A stretch of 64,000 nt of DNA, taken from Bacillus sp. Xin1. Its GTDB lineage: Bacteria; Bacillota; Bacilli; Bacillales; Bacillaceae_G. The notes under the pieces were generated by a model. It made no database searches and was not told where the DNA came from. It worked only from the letters and a program-made list of their open reading frames with translations. Positions within the stretch are counted from its first letter, which is position 1. Every line of letters begins with the position of its first letter. Positions 20,070 through 29,785 of the stretch are shown in pieces. The translations under genes and the position numbers were made by a program. The stretch covers positions 47,720 through 111,719 of the forward strand of contig NZ_JABUAE010000015.1 in assembly GCF_013314535.1 (NCBI RefSeq). Direction: 5' to 3'.

Positions 20070-20216
20070 CTATATTGTAAGCTGGTGCGAAACCAGGTTT
20101 GCTGGTGCTGGTAAATCCGCCTCTCCTGCTTGTTGTGATGCGATAAAAGAATTTAACCCTAAAGAAACAATCCCTGTAAAAGCTAATCCTACTACTGCTA
20201 ATTTAATTTTTCTCAT
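20070..20216 (-). CDS. Phr-type signalling peptide precursor, possibly frame-disrupted
   Basis: The ATG at 20216 shares its A with the Rap stop codon (TAATG), the standard rap-phr coupling. 48 residues: a basic start MRKIKLAVVG and hydrophobic signal sequence FTGIVSLGLNSFIA, then SQQAGEADLPAPANLVSHQL. The exported precursor would be cleaved to a short peptide that re-enters through Opp and inhibits the Rap protein. Oddly, an 18-base sequence encoding ADLPAP recurs about 115 bp downstream (about 19,990-20,007), preceded by KADS and a stop and followed by KEL and a stop. The intervening DNA is open in another frame. Either a frameshift has truncated a longer precursor, or a duplication has occurred. 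Confidence 0.7.
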   Translation of the reverse strand: MRKIKLAVVGLAFTGIVSLGLNSFIASQQAGEADLPAPANLVSHQLTI

Positions 20217-21310
20217 TATTTTAACGCTCCTTTTTCTAATATTCTTTCATTCATCTCATGACTCATATAAAAGTACGCACTTGCCTTCTGATATAATTCA
20301 TCATGATGAAATTGAATTGCTAGCTTTGCAGCATACTCTTGAATACATTCCCATAAACCTTCTTTCTCAAAGTACGATATCCCTTCTTGAAAGTCTTTTT
20401 CTAATTCTGAAGCAGAAACTTTTTGATTTAAAAGTTTTAACATTTTAAAACGGTGTTGATATTCAATGTTATTTACTTCCTCACAAATTTTTTCTCCCCT
20501 TGCAATAAGTTCTGCTGCAATCTTGTTTTCCCCTAATTTACTTCGCTCTCTGGCTTCTACAAAGATTGCTTTAAAATGATTAGGCATTTTTTGAGATACT
20601 TCCGCAACATAACGAATTGCTAAACTTGACATATTTTGTTTTGCATACATCAGGCCAAGGTTATATCTAATTCTTAAGGACAATCTCTCCTCATTTTGTT
20701 TATTTAAAATATTGATCGCAGATGTATAGCAAACTTCTGCTTGTTCATATTGCTTTAAATATAAATAAGATGAGGCCAAAGCATTATCACATAAAGCAAT
20801 ACCAATCTCATAACCTAGATGTTTAGAATATACCTCTTTTGCTTTTTCTGTATATTGTATACATTGCACAGCTTCTCCTACGTGATAATAAAACGATGCT
20901 AATCTATAATTAAACTCCGCTTGTTCTATCTCATCAGGAACATACTGCAATAGCTTTTGAGCCTTTTCATAGTATTCTCTTGCATCATTATAATTCGTTG
21001 TTAAGGTAGCATGTATCGCCTTAAAAAAGTGGTAATAATACGAAAGAACCCCATCAGACGGTGTGTTATACGATTCAATTTCATCAAAACTATTTTTTGT
21101 AATACTTAAACTATCGGTTAACACTTTATATCTAAAATCTAATAAGGCGTAATATAACAATAAATTTTGATCTTCTTCGATATTAACAACCTTCTCATCA
21201 ATCTCTTCTTTCAATCGTGTCGCTTTCTCCACCTGCTGCTGCAACATCGACTGATACCAAGTATCTAATGAATGCTTAATCTGTTCTTTCGTTACTACAT
21301 GTGCACTCAT
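20216..21310 (-). CDS. Rap-family response regulator aspartate phosphatase / TPR regulator
   Basis: 364 residues, standard Rap length. An N-terminal three-helix domain (about 1-70) is followed by TPR repeats through residue 360 (for example YYEKAQKLLQYVPDEIEQAE, YTEKAKEVYSKHLGYEIGIA, CYTSAINILNKQNEERLSLR). Rap proteins dephosphorylate Spo0F or block DNA-binding regulators such as ComA, delaying sporulation or competence; the Phr peptide relieves this. ATG at 21310, GGAGGAATCGTT upstream. Which target it acts on cannot be read from the sequence. Confidence 0.93.
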   Translation of the reverse strand: MSAHVVTKEQIKHSLDTWYQSMLQQQVEKATRLKEEIDEKVVNIEEDQNLLLYYALLDFRYKVLTDSLSITKNSFDEIESYNTPSDGVLSYYYHFFKAIHATLTTNYNDAREYYEKAQKLLQYVPDEIEQAEFNYRLASFYYHVGEAVQCIQYTEKAKEVYSKHLGYEIGIALCDNALASSYLYLKQYEQAEVCYTSAINILNKQNEERLSLRIRYNLGLMYAKQNMSSLAIRYVAEVSQKMPNHFKAIFVEARERSKLGENKIAAELIARGEKICEEVNNIEYQHRFKMLKLLNQKVSASELEKDFQEGISYFEKEGLWECIQEYAAKLAIQFHHDELYQKASAYFYMSHEMNERILEKGALK

Positions 21311-21495
21311 AACGATTCCTCCTTCTTATTTTTCGCTTAAAATACTCTGAATATTAATACAATTACACAAATTGTATATCAAACCCCTTCTTTACGTTAA
21401 TTGAAAAACAATTATCAGAATATTTTCCGATTATCACACAATTTGAAAAACCCCAATAAAAGACGGTTTTATATCCCCCTTACTTTTGAAAATAA

Positions 21496-21541
21496 AGAAG
21501 GCAAGCGATCTCAGCTATACGCTAAAATCACTTGCCTCATA
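21496..21541 (-). terminator. yhaM terminator
   Basis: Minus strand GGCAAGTGAT / GATCGCTTGCC hairpin followed by TTCTTTATTTTC. Confidence 0.65.
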
Positions 21542-21549
21542 AGTGTTAT

Positions 21550-22512
<963 letters not shown>

Positions 22513-22535
22513 TTAAGTACTTTTAGTATAGCACA

Positions 22536-25448
22536 CTACACCTTATTTTCTTTACGCTCACGTGATAATTTTATAATCTGTTTTTCTGTAAAGAATGATA
22601 ATAGATGGGCATGACATGTAAAGAAAATCACTTGTCTATCCTTCGCAATTTCTTTTATTAACTGGATTGTTCGTTCTGTTCTTATCGCATCAAAATGCAC
22701 AAAACTATCATCAATAACAAATGGGTAATCATGTTCAAACGTCCGCGCTAACGCAAATCTTAGTGATAAATAGAGTTGTTCCGCCGTCGCTTGGCTCAGT
22801 TCATGACTGTAAAAACGAATCCCATCACTCCGCTCAACAATAAACGGCTCTGCTTCAGATGGTGAAAATATTTTACTATACTTTTCGCCTGTTAAGTATA
22901 CAAAATATTCCTCGGCCTTTTGTAAAATACGTGGCAGCTGTACTTCATGATAATATTGCTTCGTTTTTGTTAACACCGTTTTTGCCGTGGCATATGCAGC
23001 CCACTTCTTCACTTGTTCACGTACTTGTGATTTTTTCATTTCCCATTCATGTAATAAATCACCGTACGTACTGCCTTCTTCTAAATTCGCAATCTCTACA
23101 CGGTACTCCGCAATGCGCTCCGTCAATTTCTTCTCTTCTGAAAGGAAGTCTCGTATATGAAGTACTTCTTGATTTAAGTTTTCTTCATACCCTTCCACTT
23201 GGTAGTGTTCCACTAATGATAAGCTTGTTAAACGCTTTTCTAGCATATCAATTTGAGGTGATAACCGCTCTACTTGCTTCTCTGCCTCTTCACGCTTTTC
23301 TACCCTCTTGCCAGCTTCTAAAAACCTTTCTTCATCAGTAGCTTCCGCCACCCTCCATAGTGCATCTCTTTCTAGTATGAGCTGATTTACTTGATGCTGC
23401 AGTACTTCTCGTTCTTCTCTCCAATCAGCAAGCTTTCCTAAAAGTTGTTCCTTCTTTTGCACTTTTTCTTTTTCCTTTTGAATACGATCACGAATCATAT
23501 GCAGATGATCAAAATCTGTATTTTCCATAACGTTCTCTAGTTTATGTTCAAACTGCGAAATCATTTCATATAAAATTCCTTTTCGCTCCGCCAATTTTCC
23601 TACTTCGCGATATAACTGCTGCATTTTTTCAATACGTTCAAATGCCGGCAATATATGTGCATATGTATAAAAGCGCGGGAAAGAATAGCGTGCATGATAT
23701 GTATCTATCTGCTCTCCCACATGAAACGTACCCTGTTCCCATTCTTCGTATGCAGAAACCACTTTATCATAGGCCCGTTCTATTTGTTGCAGCTTATAAG
23801 ACTCGCGCTCAAATAATTTACGCATTTCTTCATCTTTTTCTAATTGATAACGAATAGATAGCGCCTCTTCATTTTGCCTTCCTCCTGCACTTTGCCTTAG
23901 CGAGAGCAGTTCCGCTTGTAAACCATCAGAAGCATTATCTTTATATAAAACAAGGGCAAGTACAATAAGAACAAAAACAATAACACTCGTAAATAACAAT
24001 GCGCGGTTATCTAACAATACACTTGTCAGCAACATCACTGTATTAATAGCTAACAAAAAGAAACAAACTTTCTGCCAGCGCTTTTTCTTTTCCTGCGCAC
24101 TTTTCATTCTTTCTTCATATTGACCACTAGTCCCAATAAAACTTGTACTTTGAAATGTCTTTTCCTTTTCCACAAGTTTCTGCCGCTCTTCATCCGCTAA
24201 CATTTGCTTTCGAATGTGCCCGACATTCTCTTCTTGTTCTTCTAATTGCTGCTGAGCTACTTTAAAGCTCTCATCAAGCTGCTCTTTCTGCTTGTCTAAT
24301 TCTCTCGCCTTTTGCACCGTTTGCGTTATCATTTCTTTTGCGGCAAGGCTTGTATCAAATGACAGTACACTTTCCTTTTCAAAAGTAGCACCAATTTGTT
24401 GCTCAAGTTCTTTTATCTCTTCTTTCATATTTCGGGTGCTTGCTGTAATATCACGCATTTCTTGGCGCGCATTTTCATATGACATATGCTGCATAAGAAG
24501 TTCTTCTACATAACTATCCTTTTGCAGAAGCTCTTCTTGTACTTCTATCCCCTCTAGTTCCGATTGCACCATTTCCATCCTTTTTTGGATTGAATCGAGT
24601 TGTACGCCGAGTGGCTCAAGCTTTGCTTTGATCGTTTCATAGCGCTCCACACCTCGAACAGGAAACGGATTTTTCTGCTCTTCTAGCGCTTTTTCATATG
24701 CACGCTTTTCAATGACAAGTGGTTGCAGCGTGGCCAATACTTCATAGTCTTGCTTACGCCTTACTGCCATCTCTTTTTCATTCCGAATGTAAGCAAGGCG
24801 CCCTTCACTTTCTTTTAACTGCCCCATCACCTTTTCATACGTACCAATCTTCCCTTGCCACGCCTGAAGCTTTTCCTGGAGCTTCTTTATTTCTTGCAGC
24901 ATCGCATTAATCTCGGGCTTACGACCATTTGGCTTAAAACGCTGCTCCATTTCTTTTTCTAACTTTTTATCTAACTGCAGCAGCGCGTCACTTCCAACTG
25001 CACTCGCTGAAAATAAATAATTTCCGATTTCAGCTTCTCCAATATGATGAATATTTTGAAGACCATGCATATCAAACGAAAAGACCGAATCAAACAAACT
25101 TTCATTCATCCCGCTCAGCACAGTCTGCAGTACCTCTTCGCCATATGTTTTTCCATCTTCAAAATAAACCGTTACTTCCCCAGCAGCCGTTTTCGGAAGA
25201 CGCTCGATTTTCACTCTTCCGTACTGCTCTATCATAACCGTCAATGCACCGCCATACTTCCCGCCTTCTTTCGGTTCATAACGCCGTTGTCCCCTCACTG
25301 GGAACCCGAATAGAATACTCTTCATAAACGAACGAATCGTTGATTTTCCCGCTTCATTTTCACCATGCAACACCGTCAGCAATGAAAGATCCATTTCCAC
25401 ATTTTCTAATTTTCCGTAGCCATAAATATGGAGTTTTTCAATTCTCAT
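22536..25448 (-). CDS. yhaN: SbcC/Rad50-like AAA ATPase YhaN
   Basis: 970 residues. The N-terminal P-loop is GENEAGKST (29-37), and long coiled coils occupy about 170-440 and 520-850. A pair of hydrophobic helices near 455-495 (KVCFFLLAINTVMLL, FTSVIVFVLIVLALVLY) would put the arms at the membrane. The C-terminus carries signature and Walker B (ELSQATAEQLYLSLR, YPFVIDDSFVHFD). It is the ATPase partner of the YhaO nuclease-like protein, forming an SbcCD/Mre11-Rad50-like complex presumed to act in DNA repair. The ATG overlaps the yhaO stop by four bases (ATGA), showing translational coupling. Confidence 0.93.
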   Translation of the reverse strand: MRIEKLHIYGYGKLENVEMDLSLLTVLHGENEAGKSTIRSFMKSILFGFPVRGQRRYEPKEGGKYGGALTVMIEQYGRVKIERLPKTAAGEVTVYFEDGKTYGEEVLQTVLSGMNESLFDSVFSFDMHGLQNIHHIGEAEIGNYLFSASAVGSDALLQLDKKLEKEMEQRFKPNGRKPEINAMLQEIKKLQEKLQAWQGKIGTYEKVMGQLKESEGRLAYIRNEKEMAVRRKQDYEVLATLQPLVIEKRAYEKALEEQKNPFPVRGVERYETIKAKLEPLGVQLDSIQKRMEMVQSELEGIEVQEELLQKDSYVEELLMQHMSYENARQEMRDITASTRNMKEEIKELEQQIGATFEKESVLSFDTSLAAKEMITQTVQKARELDKQKEQLDESFKVAQQQLEEQEENVGHIRKQMLADEERQKLVEKEKTFQSTSFIGTSGQYEERMKSAQEKKKRWQKVCFFLLAINTVMLLTSVLLDNRALLFTSVIVFVLIVLALVLYKDNASDGLQAELLSLRQSAGGRQNEEALSIRYQLEKDEEMRKLFERESYKLQQIERAYDKVVSAYEEWEQGTFHVGEQIDTYHARYSFPRFYTYAHILPAFERIEKMQQLYREVGKLAERKGILYEMISQFEHKLENVMENTDFDHLHMIRDRIQKEKEKVQKKEQLLGKLADWREEREVLQHQVNQLILERDALWRVAEATDEERFLEAGKRVEKREEAEKQVERLSPQIDMLEKRLTSLSLVEHYQVEGYEENLNQEVLHIRDFLSEEKKLTERIAEYRVEIANLEEGSTYGDLLHEWEMKKSQVREQVKKWAAYATAKTVLTKTKQYYHEVQLPRILQKAEEYFVYLTGEKYSKIFSPSEAEPFIVERSDGIRFYSHELSQATAEQLYLSLRFALARTFEHDYPFVIDDSFVHFDAIRTERTIQLIKEIAKDRQVIFFTCHAHLLSFFTEKQIIKLSRERKENKV

Positions 25449-26686
25449 TTTTTATCCCTCTCTTGCTGGAATAATTGCTCTAATATAATATTTTCCGCTT
25501 CCTTTTGAATCTCTGCTTTCTCTTCTTCTGAAAAAGACTCAACCACATTACGTGCGACAGGAGATGTCCAAATTATTCTCAGCACTGCATCCATATTCGT
25601 AAAAGATTCTAGTTCTTGCAGTACATTACCGACAAAATGATTCTCCTCTTTTAGCCGCTCCGTTTCCGCAAATGAAATCGTCTCATTCTTCCACTTCATC
25701 ACATACACGAAATCCCTGCGCTCTTCTCCCATTGCTAAAATATGAAAAATCTCTTCCACACGTTTTTCATCGCGCAAATAAGAAGCGAGTGGTCCTTGCC
25801 CAGTAAACACGGCTGTCAAAAGAGTTCCTTCCTCTTCCTTACGACACTCATTGAGCGCTTCCGTGCAAGCTGTCATAAGGTCATCAACTGTTTCTAGTTC
25901 ATCAATAGAAATTTCTATTTCTCCCCAAACGACATCCGCCGTACGGAAGAAGGAACAATTCGTTCCCTGTTCCGATATCTCAACAAGATACGCCCCCTTT
26001 CCTCCCGTTTCCTTCCGGTGGCGTCCTTGTATATTACCTGGATAAATAATATACGGCTCCTCTGCTAAAATCTCGCGCTTATGTATATGGCCAAGAGCCC
26101 AGTAATCAAACCCTTTTTCTTTCAGTTCACGAATTTGAAACGGCGCATAACGACTATGTTCTGCATCGCCTTCTACACTCCCGTGAAGCATCCCAATATG
26201 AAAAGGCGCATCACTCATTTTTTCATACTGCGCTGTCATATTGTCTGTGACAGCTTGCTGGAGATAACTAAATCCATAAATTGATGCAAGCAGTTCCCCA
26301 TCTTTATAAAATGACTTCGCTTCCACATATGACTCTGTAAACACATGAACATTCTCAGGAAACTCAATTGCCGCCCAGCTTCCGCCTAAATGATCGTGGT
26401 TACCATGAATGATATAAACTGGAATCTCATACTGCGAAAGACGCTTCATTTGCTCTCTCACAAACACTTGCGCCCTGAGACTTCGCGTTTCCGCATCATA
26501 TAAATCTCCCGCAATCAACACAAAATCCACGCGCTCTTGAATTGCTTTATCAATAATACGCTCAAATGACTGAAACGTACTTTGCTTCATTCTTTCCCAA
26601 ACAGATGACGGCACATTCATTTCCATTCCTTTAAACGGACTATCCAAATGTAAATCTGCCGCATGTATAAACTTCACTTGTTTCAC
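25445..26686 (-). CDS. yhaO: SbcD/Mre11-like metallophosphoesterase YhaO
   Basis: 413 residues. The calcineurin-like phosphoesterase motifs appear in order: FIHAADLHLDSPFKG (about 5-19), LIAGDLYDAE, HGNHDHLGG, GMLHGS and ALGHIHKRE. These ligate two metal ions in Mre11/SbcD nucleases. A C-terminal capping region of about 150 residues follows. It pairs with yhaN directly downstream. Head gene of the yhaO-yhaN-yhaM group. Confidence 0.94.
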   Translation of the reverse strand: MKQVKFIHAADLHLDSPFKGMEMNVPSSVWERMKQSTFQSFERIIDKAIQERVDFVLIAGDLYDAETRSLRAQVFVREQMKRLSQYEIPVYIIHGNHDHLGGSWAAIEFPENVHVFTESYVEAKSFYKDGELLASIYGFSYLQQAVTDNMTAQYEKMSDAPFHIGMLHGSVEGDAEHSRYAPFQIRELKEKGFDYWALGHIHKREILAEEPYIIYPGNIQGRHRKETGGKGAYLVEISEQGTNCSFFRTADVVWGEIEISIDELETVDDLMTACTEALNECRKEEEGTLLTAVFTGQGPLASYLRDEKRVEEIFHILAMGEERRDFVYVMKWKNETISFAETERLKEENHFVGNVLQELESFTNMDAVLRIIWTSPVARNVVESFSEEEKAEIQKEAENIILEQLFQQERDKK

Positions 26687-26825
26687 AAATAAACGATCCT
26701 TTCCTTATCCGATAAAAGCTTCAATCTATTTTACCACGCAATGTCACATATTTCTTTGCATATTCTAGCGATTTATGACAAAATAGTTATAAGATTCTGA
26801 TTTTAATCTTTGGAGGGGAATTTTC

Positions 26826-27011
26826 ATGGGAGTATACGTTCTAACAGTCTTTGAAAAAGATGGTTCAAAAGTGCTAGACGAATCATTTGAGGTAGCGACA
26901 GAAGCAGAAGCGAAGTCAAAAGGCGAATCCATTTTGCGAGAAAAAGGATTGTATGAGAAAACACATCGCTGCACATCTTCAGCTGGTAAGCTTGTTTTAT
27001 TCCAGCGCTAA
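26826..27011 (+). CDS. yhzD: YhzD-like small protein
   Basis: 61 residues, ATG at 26826 with TTGGAGGGGAATTTTC upstream. The pattern MGVYVLTVFEKDGSKVLDE, an alanine/glutamate helix (EVATEAEAKSKGESIL) and THRCTSSAGKLVLFQR at the end corresponds to the YhzD family of bacilli. It looks like a compact alpha/beta cytoplasmic protein; function unknown. It is divergent from yhaO, as expected, and closed by its own terminator. Confidence 0.8.
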   Translation: MGVYVLTVFEKDGSKVLDESFEVATEAEAKSKGESILREKGLYEKTHRCTSSAGKLVLFQR

Positions 27012-27042
27012 AAAAAGAAGCGTCATCCGCTTCTTTTTCATA
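27012..27042 (+). terminator. yhzD terminator (bidirectional)
   Basis: AAAGAAGCG / CGCTTCTTT with a TCATC loop. It is flanked by A-run and T-run, so also serves the minus-strand gene ending at 27038. Confidence 0.8.
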
Positions 27043-27397
27043 CTATATCTTCATCACACCACGTAAATACCACATCTAGAATCCGGTTACCAACACGCAC
27101 GCGTCTGTTCCACTGTCCAGTTTGAATTTGGCGCATTAGCTCATCTTTCATCTTTTCCGTCCAGTCGTGAATCGTTCCATTCCCGTTGTACGGATATACG
27201 CTAGGAAACTCTTCCTGCAGAAGACTCAGGCTTTCTGCATCCAAATGAAAATGGAAATAGTAGTTTGCCGTAAGCGATGGCTCTTGCAATTTTAAAAACG
27301 GATCGTCAATTTGCTTTCGATTTCGGTAGAAAGTAAATATATTCACCTTTCCGCTCGTAATTTGGTCAATTTGAATTTCGTGCTTCTCTATAATCAC
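27038..27397 (-). CDS. Conserved-looking hypothetical protein
   Basis: 119 residues, ATG at 27397 preceded by ACGAGGTGGGCACGACGTG. Soluble, mixed alpha/beta (IEKHEIQIDQITSGKVNIFT, ANYYFHFHLDAESLSLLQEE, RRVRVGNRILDVVFTW). It ends inside the shared terminator with yhzD. No family recognised. Confidence 0.7.
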   Translation of the reverse strand: MIIEKHEIQIDQITSGKVNIFTFYRNRKQIDDPFLKLQEPSLTANYYFHFHLDAESLSLLQEEFPSVYPYNGNGTIHDWTEKMKDELMRQIQTGQWNRRVRVGNRILDVVFTWCDEDIV

Positions 27398-27550
27398 GTC
27401 GTGCCCACCTCGTTATATACTACCTTTAGTATATATGTCTTTTGCATCAAAGTTAACCATTTTCATACGAAATTCATTTCCTTCATCTATTTCCCGTACC
27501 TCCAAAAATCAGGACAAATAACTAAAACAAATTTGAAGGGGAGCGATTAT

Positions 27551-27691
27551 ATGTATTTCGGAAGCAAAGGTTGGTATGTAAAAGAACTAAAAAAATTAGG
27601 TATCCGTACTTATGAAGGTAGAAAATTAGAATCATATCGTACGCATATTTTGGCTAGTTTGCTTGAGAGAATGAAGAGAGAGTCGGCTTAA
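27551..27691 (+). CDS. DUF2639 / YflJ-like small protein
   Basis: 46 residues, ATG at 27551 with GAAGGGGAGCG upstream. The sequence GSKGWYVKELKKLGI followed by YEGRKLESYRTHILA is the YflJ/DUF2639 signature. Function unknown. bcr1 copy B begins at or within the stop codon, so the natural transcript end may have been replaced by the repeat. Confidence 0.8.
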   Translation: MYFGSKGWYVKELKKLGIRTYEGRKLESYRTHILASLLERMKRESA

Positions 27692-27848
27692 TAAAGTGAA
27701 ACTTTAATCAGTGGGGGTTTTCTTCATCCCCCACTGATTATCAGCCCTCACGAATCGGGCTTTTACGGACAGTTTGTCTCCCACCTAACTTCTTTGCTTT
27801 TGCCGAACTTTGAGGTGGGAGTCTTACTGTCCGTTAATGCGGGATAAA
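27691..27848 (+). repeat. bcr1 repeat, full-length copy B
   Basis: ATAAAGTGAAACTTTAATCA at the left end, CCCCCACTGATTATCAGCCC, ACGGACAG, CTCCCACCTAACTTCTTTGC and GAGGTGGGAG inside, and GTTAATGCGGGATAAA at the right end. ATAAA lies on both borders, consistent with a 5-bp target duplication. It is inserted immediately at the 3' end of the DUF2639 gene. Confidence 0.9.
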
Positions 27849-27849
27849 T

Positions 27850-27890
27850 AGAAGGAAGCAACGTTTTTTGACGTTGCTTCCTTCTATTTA
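27850..27890. terminator. Strong bidirectional terminator between DUF2639 and Ig-like genes
   Basis: Fifteen-base stem AGAAGGAAGCAACGT / ACGTTGCTTCCTTCT with a TTTTTG loop. Confidence 0.8.
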
Positions 27891-27924
27891 CTTTTCTACG
27901 ACGCAATAAGTAGAATTTTCGTAG

Positions 27925-28347
27925 TTAATGAACATGAATCGTTACGCTCTCTTGATAAGAACCATCGAATATCACCTGAGCTTTTATGATAGAATACTTT
28001 TTCAAATGATTACACGTACATATACAAAACTTCCCATATTTATCAACTCGGCCACTTCCAATAAGTACATCACCATTCATTAATACGATTGTTGAATACG
28101 GTTTCGCATGGCCTGTCACATATTTATCATCATGTGTCACAGAATCTATAATTATTTTTGCATCAACATAATCAACAGACTGAATATTCTTCTTTTCCGT
28201 TACATCTTCCAATCCTGGAAATTCTCGGTTCATATCAGCCTTTTGGGGTCTGAAACTCAAATTTTTCTGCCAACCAAACCTATACAATATGTCAATGAAA
28301 CCATATGGAAGCATTTGCGCTAACTTCCCCTCCACTTCTTCAAACAT
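27925..28347 (-). CDS. Hypothetical protein with Ig-like (cell-surface type) C-terminal domain
   Basis: 140 residues. Residues about 60-140 read like a bacterial Ig-like adhesion domain: VDYVDAKIIIDSVTHDDKYV, then VTGHAKPYSTIVLMNGDVLI and SGRVDKYGKFCI, ending in YQESVTIHVH. Such modules usually occur on secreted or wall-bound proteins, but no signal peptide is visible: the N-terminus (MFEEVEGKLAQMLPYGF) is soluble. It may be a fragment of a longer protein or a cytoplasmic user of the fold. The ATG at 28347 lacks a strong ribosome site. Confidence 0.55.
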   Translation of the reverse strand: MFEEVEGKLAQMLPYGFIDILYRFGWQKNLSFRPQKADMNREFPGLEDVTEKKNIQSVDYVDAKIIIDSVTHDDKYVTGHAKPYSTIVLMNGDVLIGSGRVDKYGKFCICTCNHLKKYSIIKAQVIFDGSYQESVTIHVH

Positions 28348-28486
28348 ATTTCATTCATTTAAACCATTGCATACAATCATATTCTACCGTGTCCCTACAC
28401 GCCTTAAATTGATATAATGAAACGAATTTAAATCCATAAATTTTATTATTAAACAAGAAGGAAACAGCATTGATTTTTCTCATATA

Positions 28487-28927
28487 TTACTGTTTGCTAG
28501 ATACCTTATAGAACATATATATAATGCAGCTTTTTATTCCAGATGCAATAACAACGCTAAATAAAAGGAACCATGCCACATTCCCTAATGATGGAAGTCC
28601 TCCTTCAAATACATCCATAATAACCATCTGGCCGATTATTAAGAAGATCCAAGAGATTACATACTGTCTTCCACTTTTGATATATAAAATCCCATCATCA
28701 TAATAGACTTCCATGACACTCCCTTGCCAAACGCCAATACCAAAAGCAAAGAGTGAAATAGCCAACAACTCAGCTTGTAAATCCCAGGTCATTGGATAAG
28801 GCATCGTGTATATTACAACCCCTGCAACAATTAGTAAAATGAAAATATCTATCCATTTTATTTTTCGAGGCTTAATTTGAATCCAAACAAAGAAAATGAC
28901 TGTAGAAATCAAAAACAAAGTTATCAT
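28487..28927 (-). CDS. Multi-pass membrane protein of unknown function
   Basis: 146 residues with about four to five hydrophobic helices (3-16, 24-42, 52-66, 88-105, 115-135), and a PYPMTWDLQ loop. The segment VYYDDGILYIKSGRQYVISW is a bPH-like strand pair between helices. Not part of the two-component transcript, because a terminator lies between them. Family not recognised. Confidence 0.65.
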   Translation of the reverse strand: MITLFLISTVIFFVWIQIKPRKIKWIDIFILLIVAGVVIYTMPYPMTWDLQAELLAISLFAFGIGVWQGSVMEVYYDDGILYIKSGRQYVISWIFLIIGQMVIMDVFEGGLPSLGNVAWFLLFSVVIASGIKSCIIYMFYKVSSKQ

Positions 28928-29069
28928 TTAATGATTCTATTTCCTTTCTCTATTAGAAGCTTCTGTATTTCTAATGAGATTGTATTGTTTCAATCTTTCT
29001 TGAAGCTCACTTGTGAATTTAACATTATCAAACATGTAACTTTTCGATACTTTCTGAGCATAGCATGAA

Positions 29070-29120
29070 GAAGAAATAAAAAAATCGTACAAAAGGGCAA
29101 GCCTTCCATGTACGATTGGG
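29070..29120 (-). terminator. Terminator of the two-component operon
   Basis: Minus strand AATCGTAC / GTACGATT with a 19-base loop followed by TTTTTTTATTTC, about 20 bp after the response regulator stop. Confidence 0.8.
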
Positions 29121-29140
29121 CATATATAATATTTCATGTT

Positions 29141-29785
29141 TTAAAGATGAATTAATTTCTTTTCAATAGATATAGCTACCGCTTCTGACCGTGAATTCAC
29201 ACCGAGTTTATTATAAATATTGGTTAAATACGCTTTTACTGTTCGTTCTGCTATTCCCATATCAAATGCAATTTCTTTGTTCTTATACCCGCGTGCGATC
29301 GCTTTTAGAACAAAAAGTTCTTTTTCTGTCAAATTAGGCTTTTCAAAAGGACTTGTATGTACCTGTTCCCTTTTATAATTAACGATTTTTTCCATAACAT
29401 CTTGTTGTAGTAAAGTCTCGCCCCTAATAGCCGCTTCCAATGTCCGAAATAAATTGTCACGACCAGTATCTTTTAATAAGTATCCTTTTGCTCCTAATTC
29501 AATTCCCTTTATCATTAATTCATCTTCATTATAGGTCGTTAATATAATAATTGGAGTTTTATCCTGTTTTTTATTTAAATGTTCAATTGTATCTAAACCA
29601 TTCATTTTAGGCATATTTAAATCCATTAAAATGACATCTGGTTTCTTTTCCTCTATCAAACAAAGAGCTTCTTCCCCATTTTCAGCCTCACCTATGATTT
29701 GAAATGAATCACTCGTTTCTATTATTAATTTTAGACCTTCTCTTACAACGAAATGATCATCAACAATTAATACATTATACTTCAT
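29141..29785 (-). CDS. NarL/FixJ-type response regulator
   Basis: 214 residues. Receiver domain (1-120) with acidic pair D9-D10, phosphorylation site D55 (VILMDLNMPKMNG) and the conserved lysine in GYLLKD. LuxR-type helix-turn-helix at about 145-205 (LTEKELFVLKAIARGYKNKE, ERTVKAYLTNIYNKLGVNSR). The start overlaps the kinase gene stop by 11 bases. It activates or represses target promoters when phosphorylated. Its targets are unknown; no obvious effector operon is adjacent. Confidence 0.95.
   Translation of the reverse strand: MKYNVLIVDDHFVVREGLKLIIETSDSFQIIGEAENGEEALCLIEEKKPDVILMDLNMPKMNGLDTIEHLNKKQDKTPIIILTTYNEDELMIKGIELGAKGYLLKDTGRDNLFRTLEAAIRGETLLQQDVMEKIVNYKREQVHTSPFEKPNLTEKELFVLKAIARGYKNKEIAFDMGIAERTVKAYLTNIYNKLGVNSRSEAVAISIEKKLIHL

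Noticed and set aside
28937-29137. 66-codon minus-strand ORF after the response regulator
   Set aside because: The two-component operon terminator (stem 29,083-29,117 plus T-run) lies inside its first codons, and it has no ribosome site.
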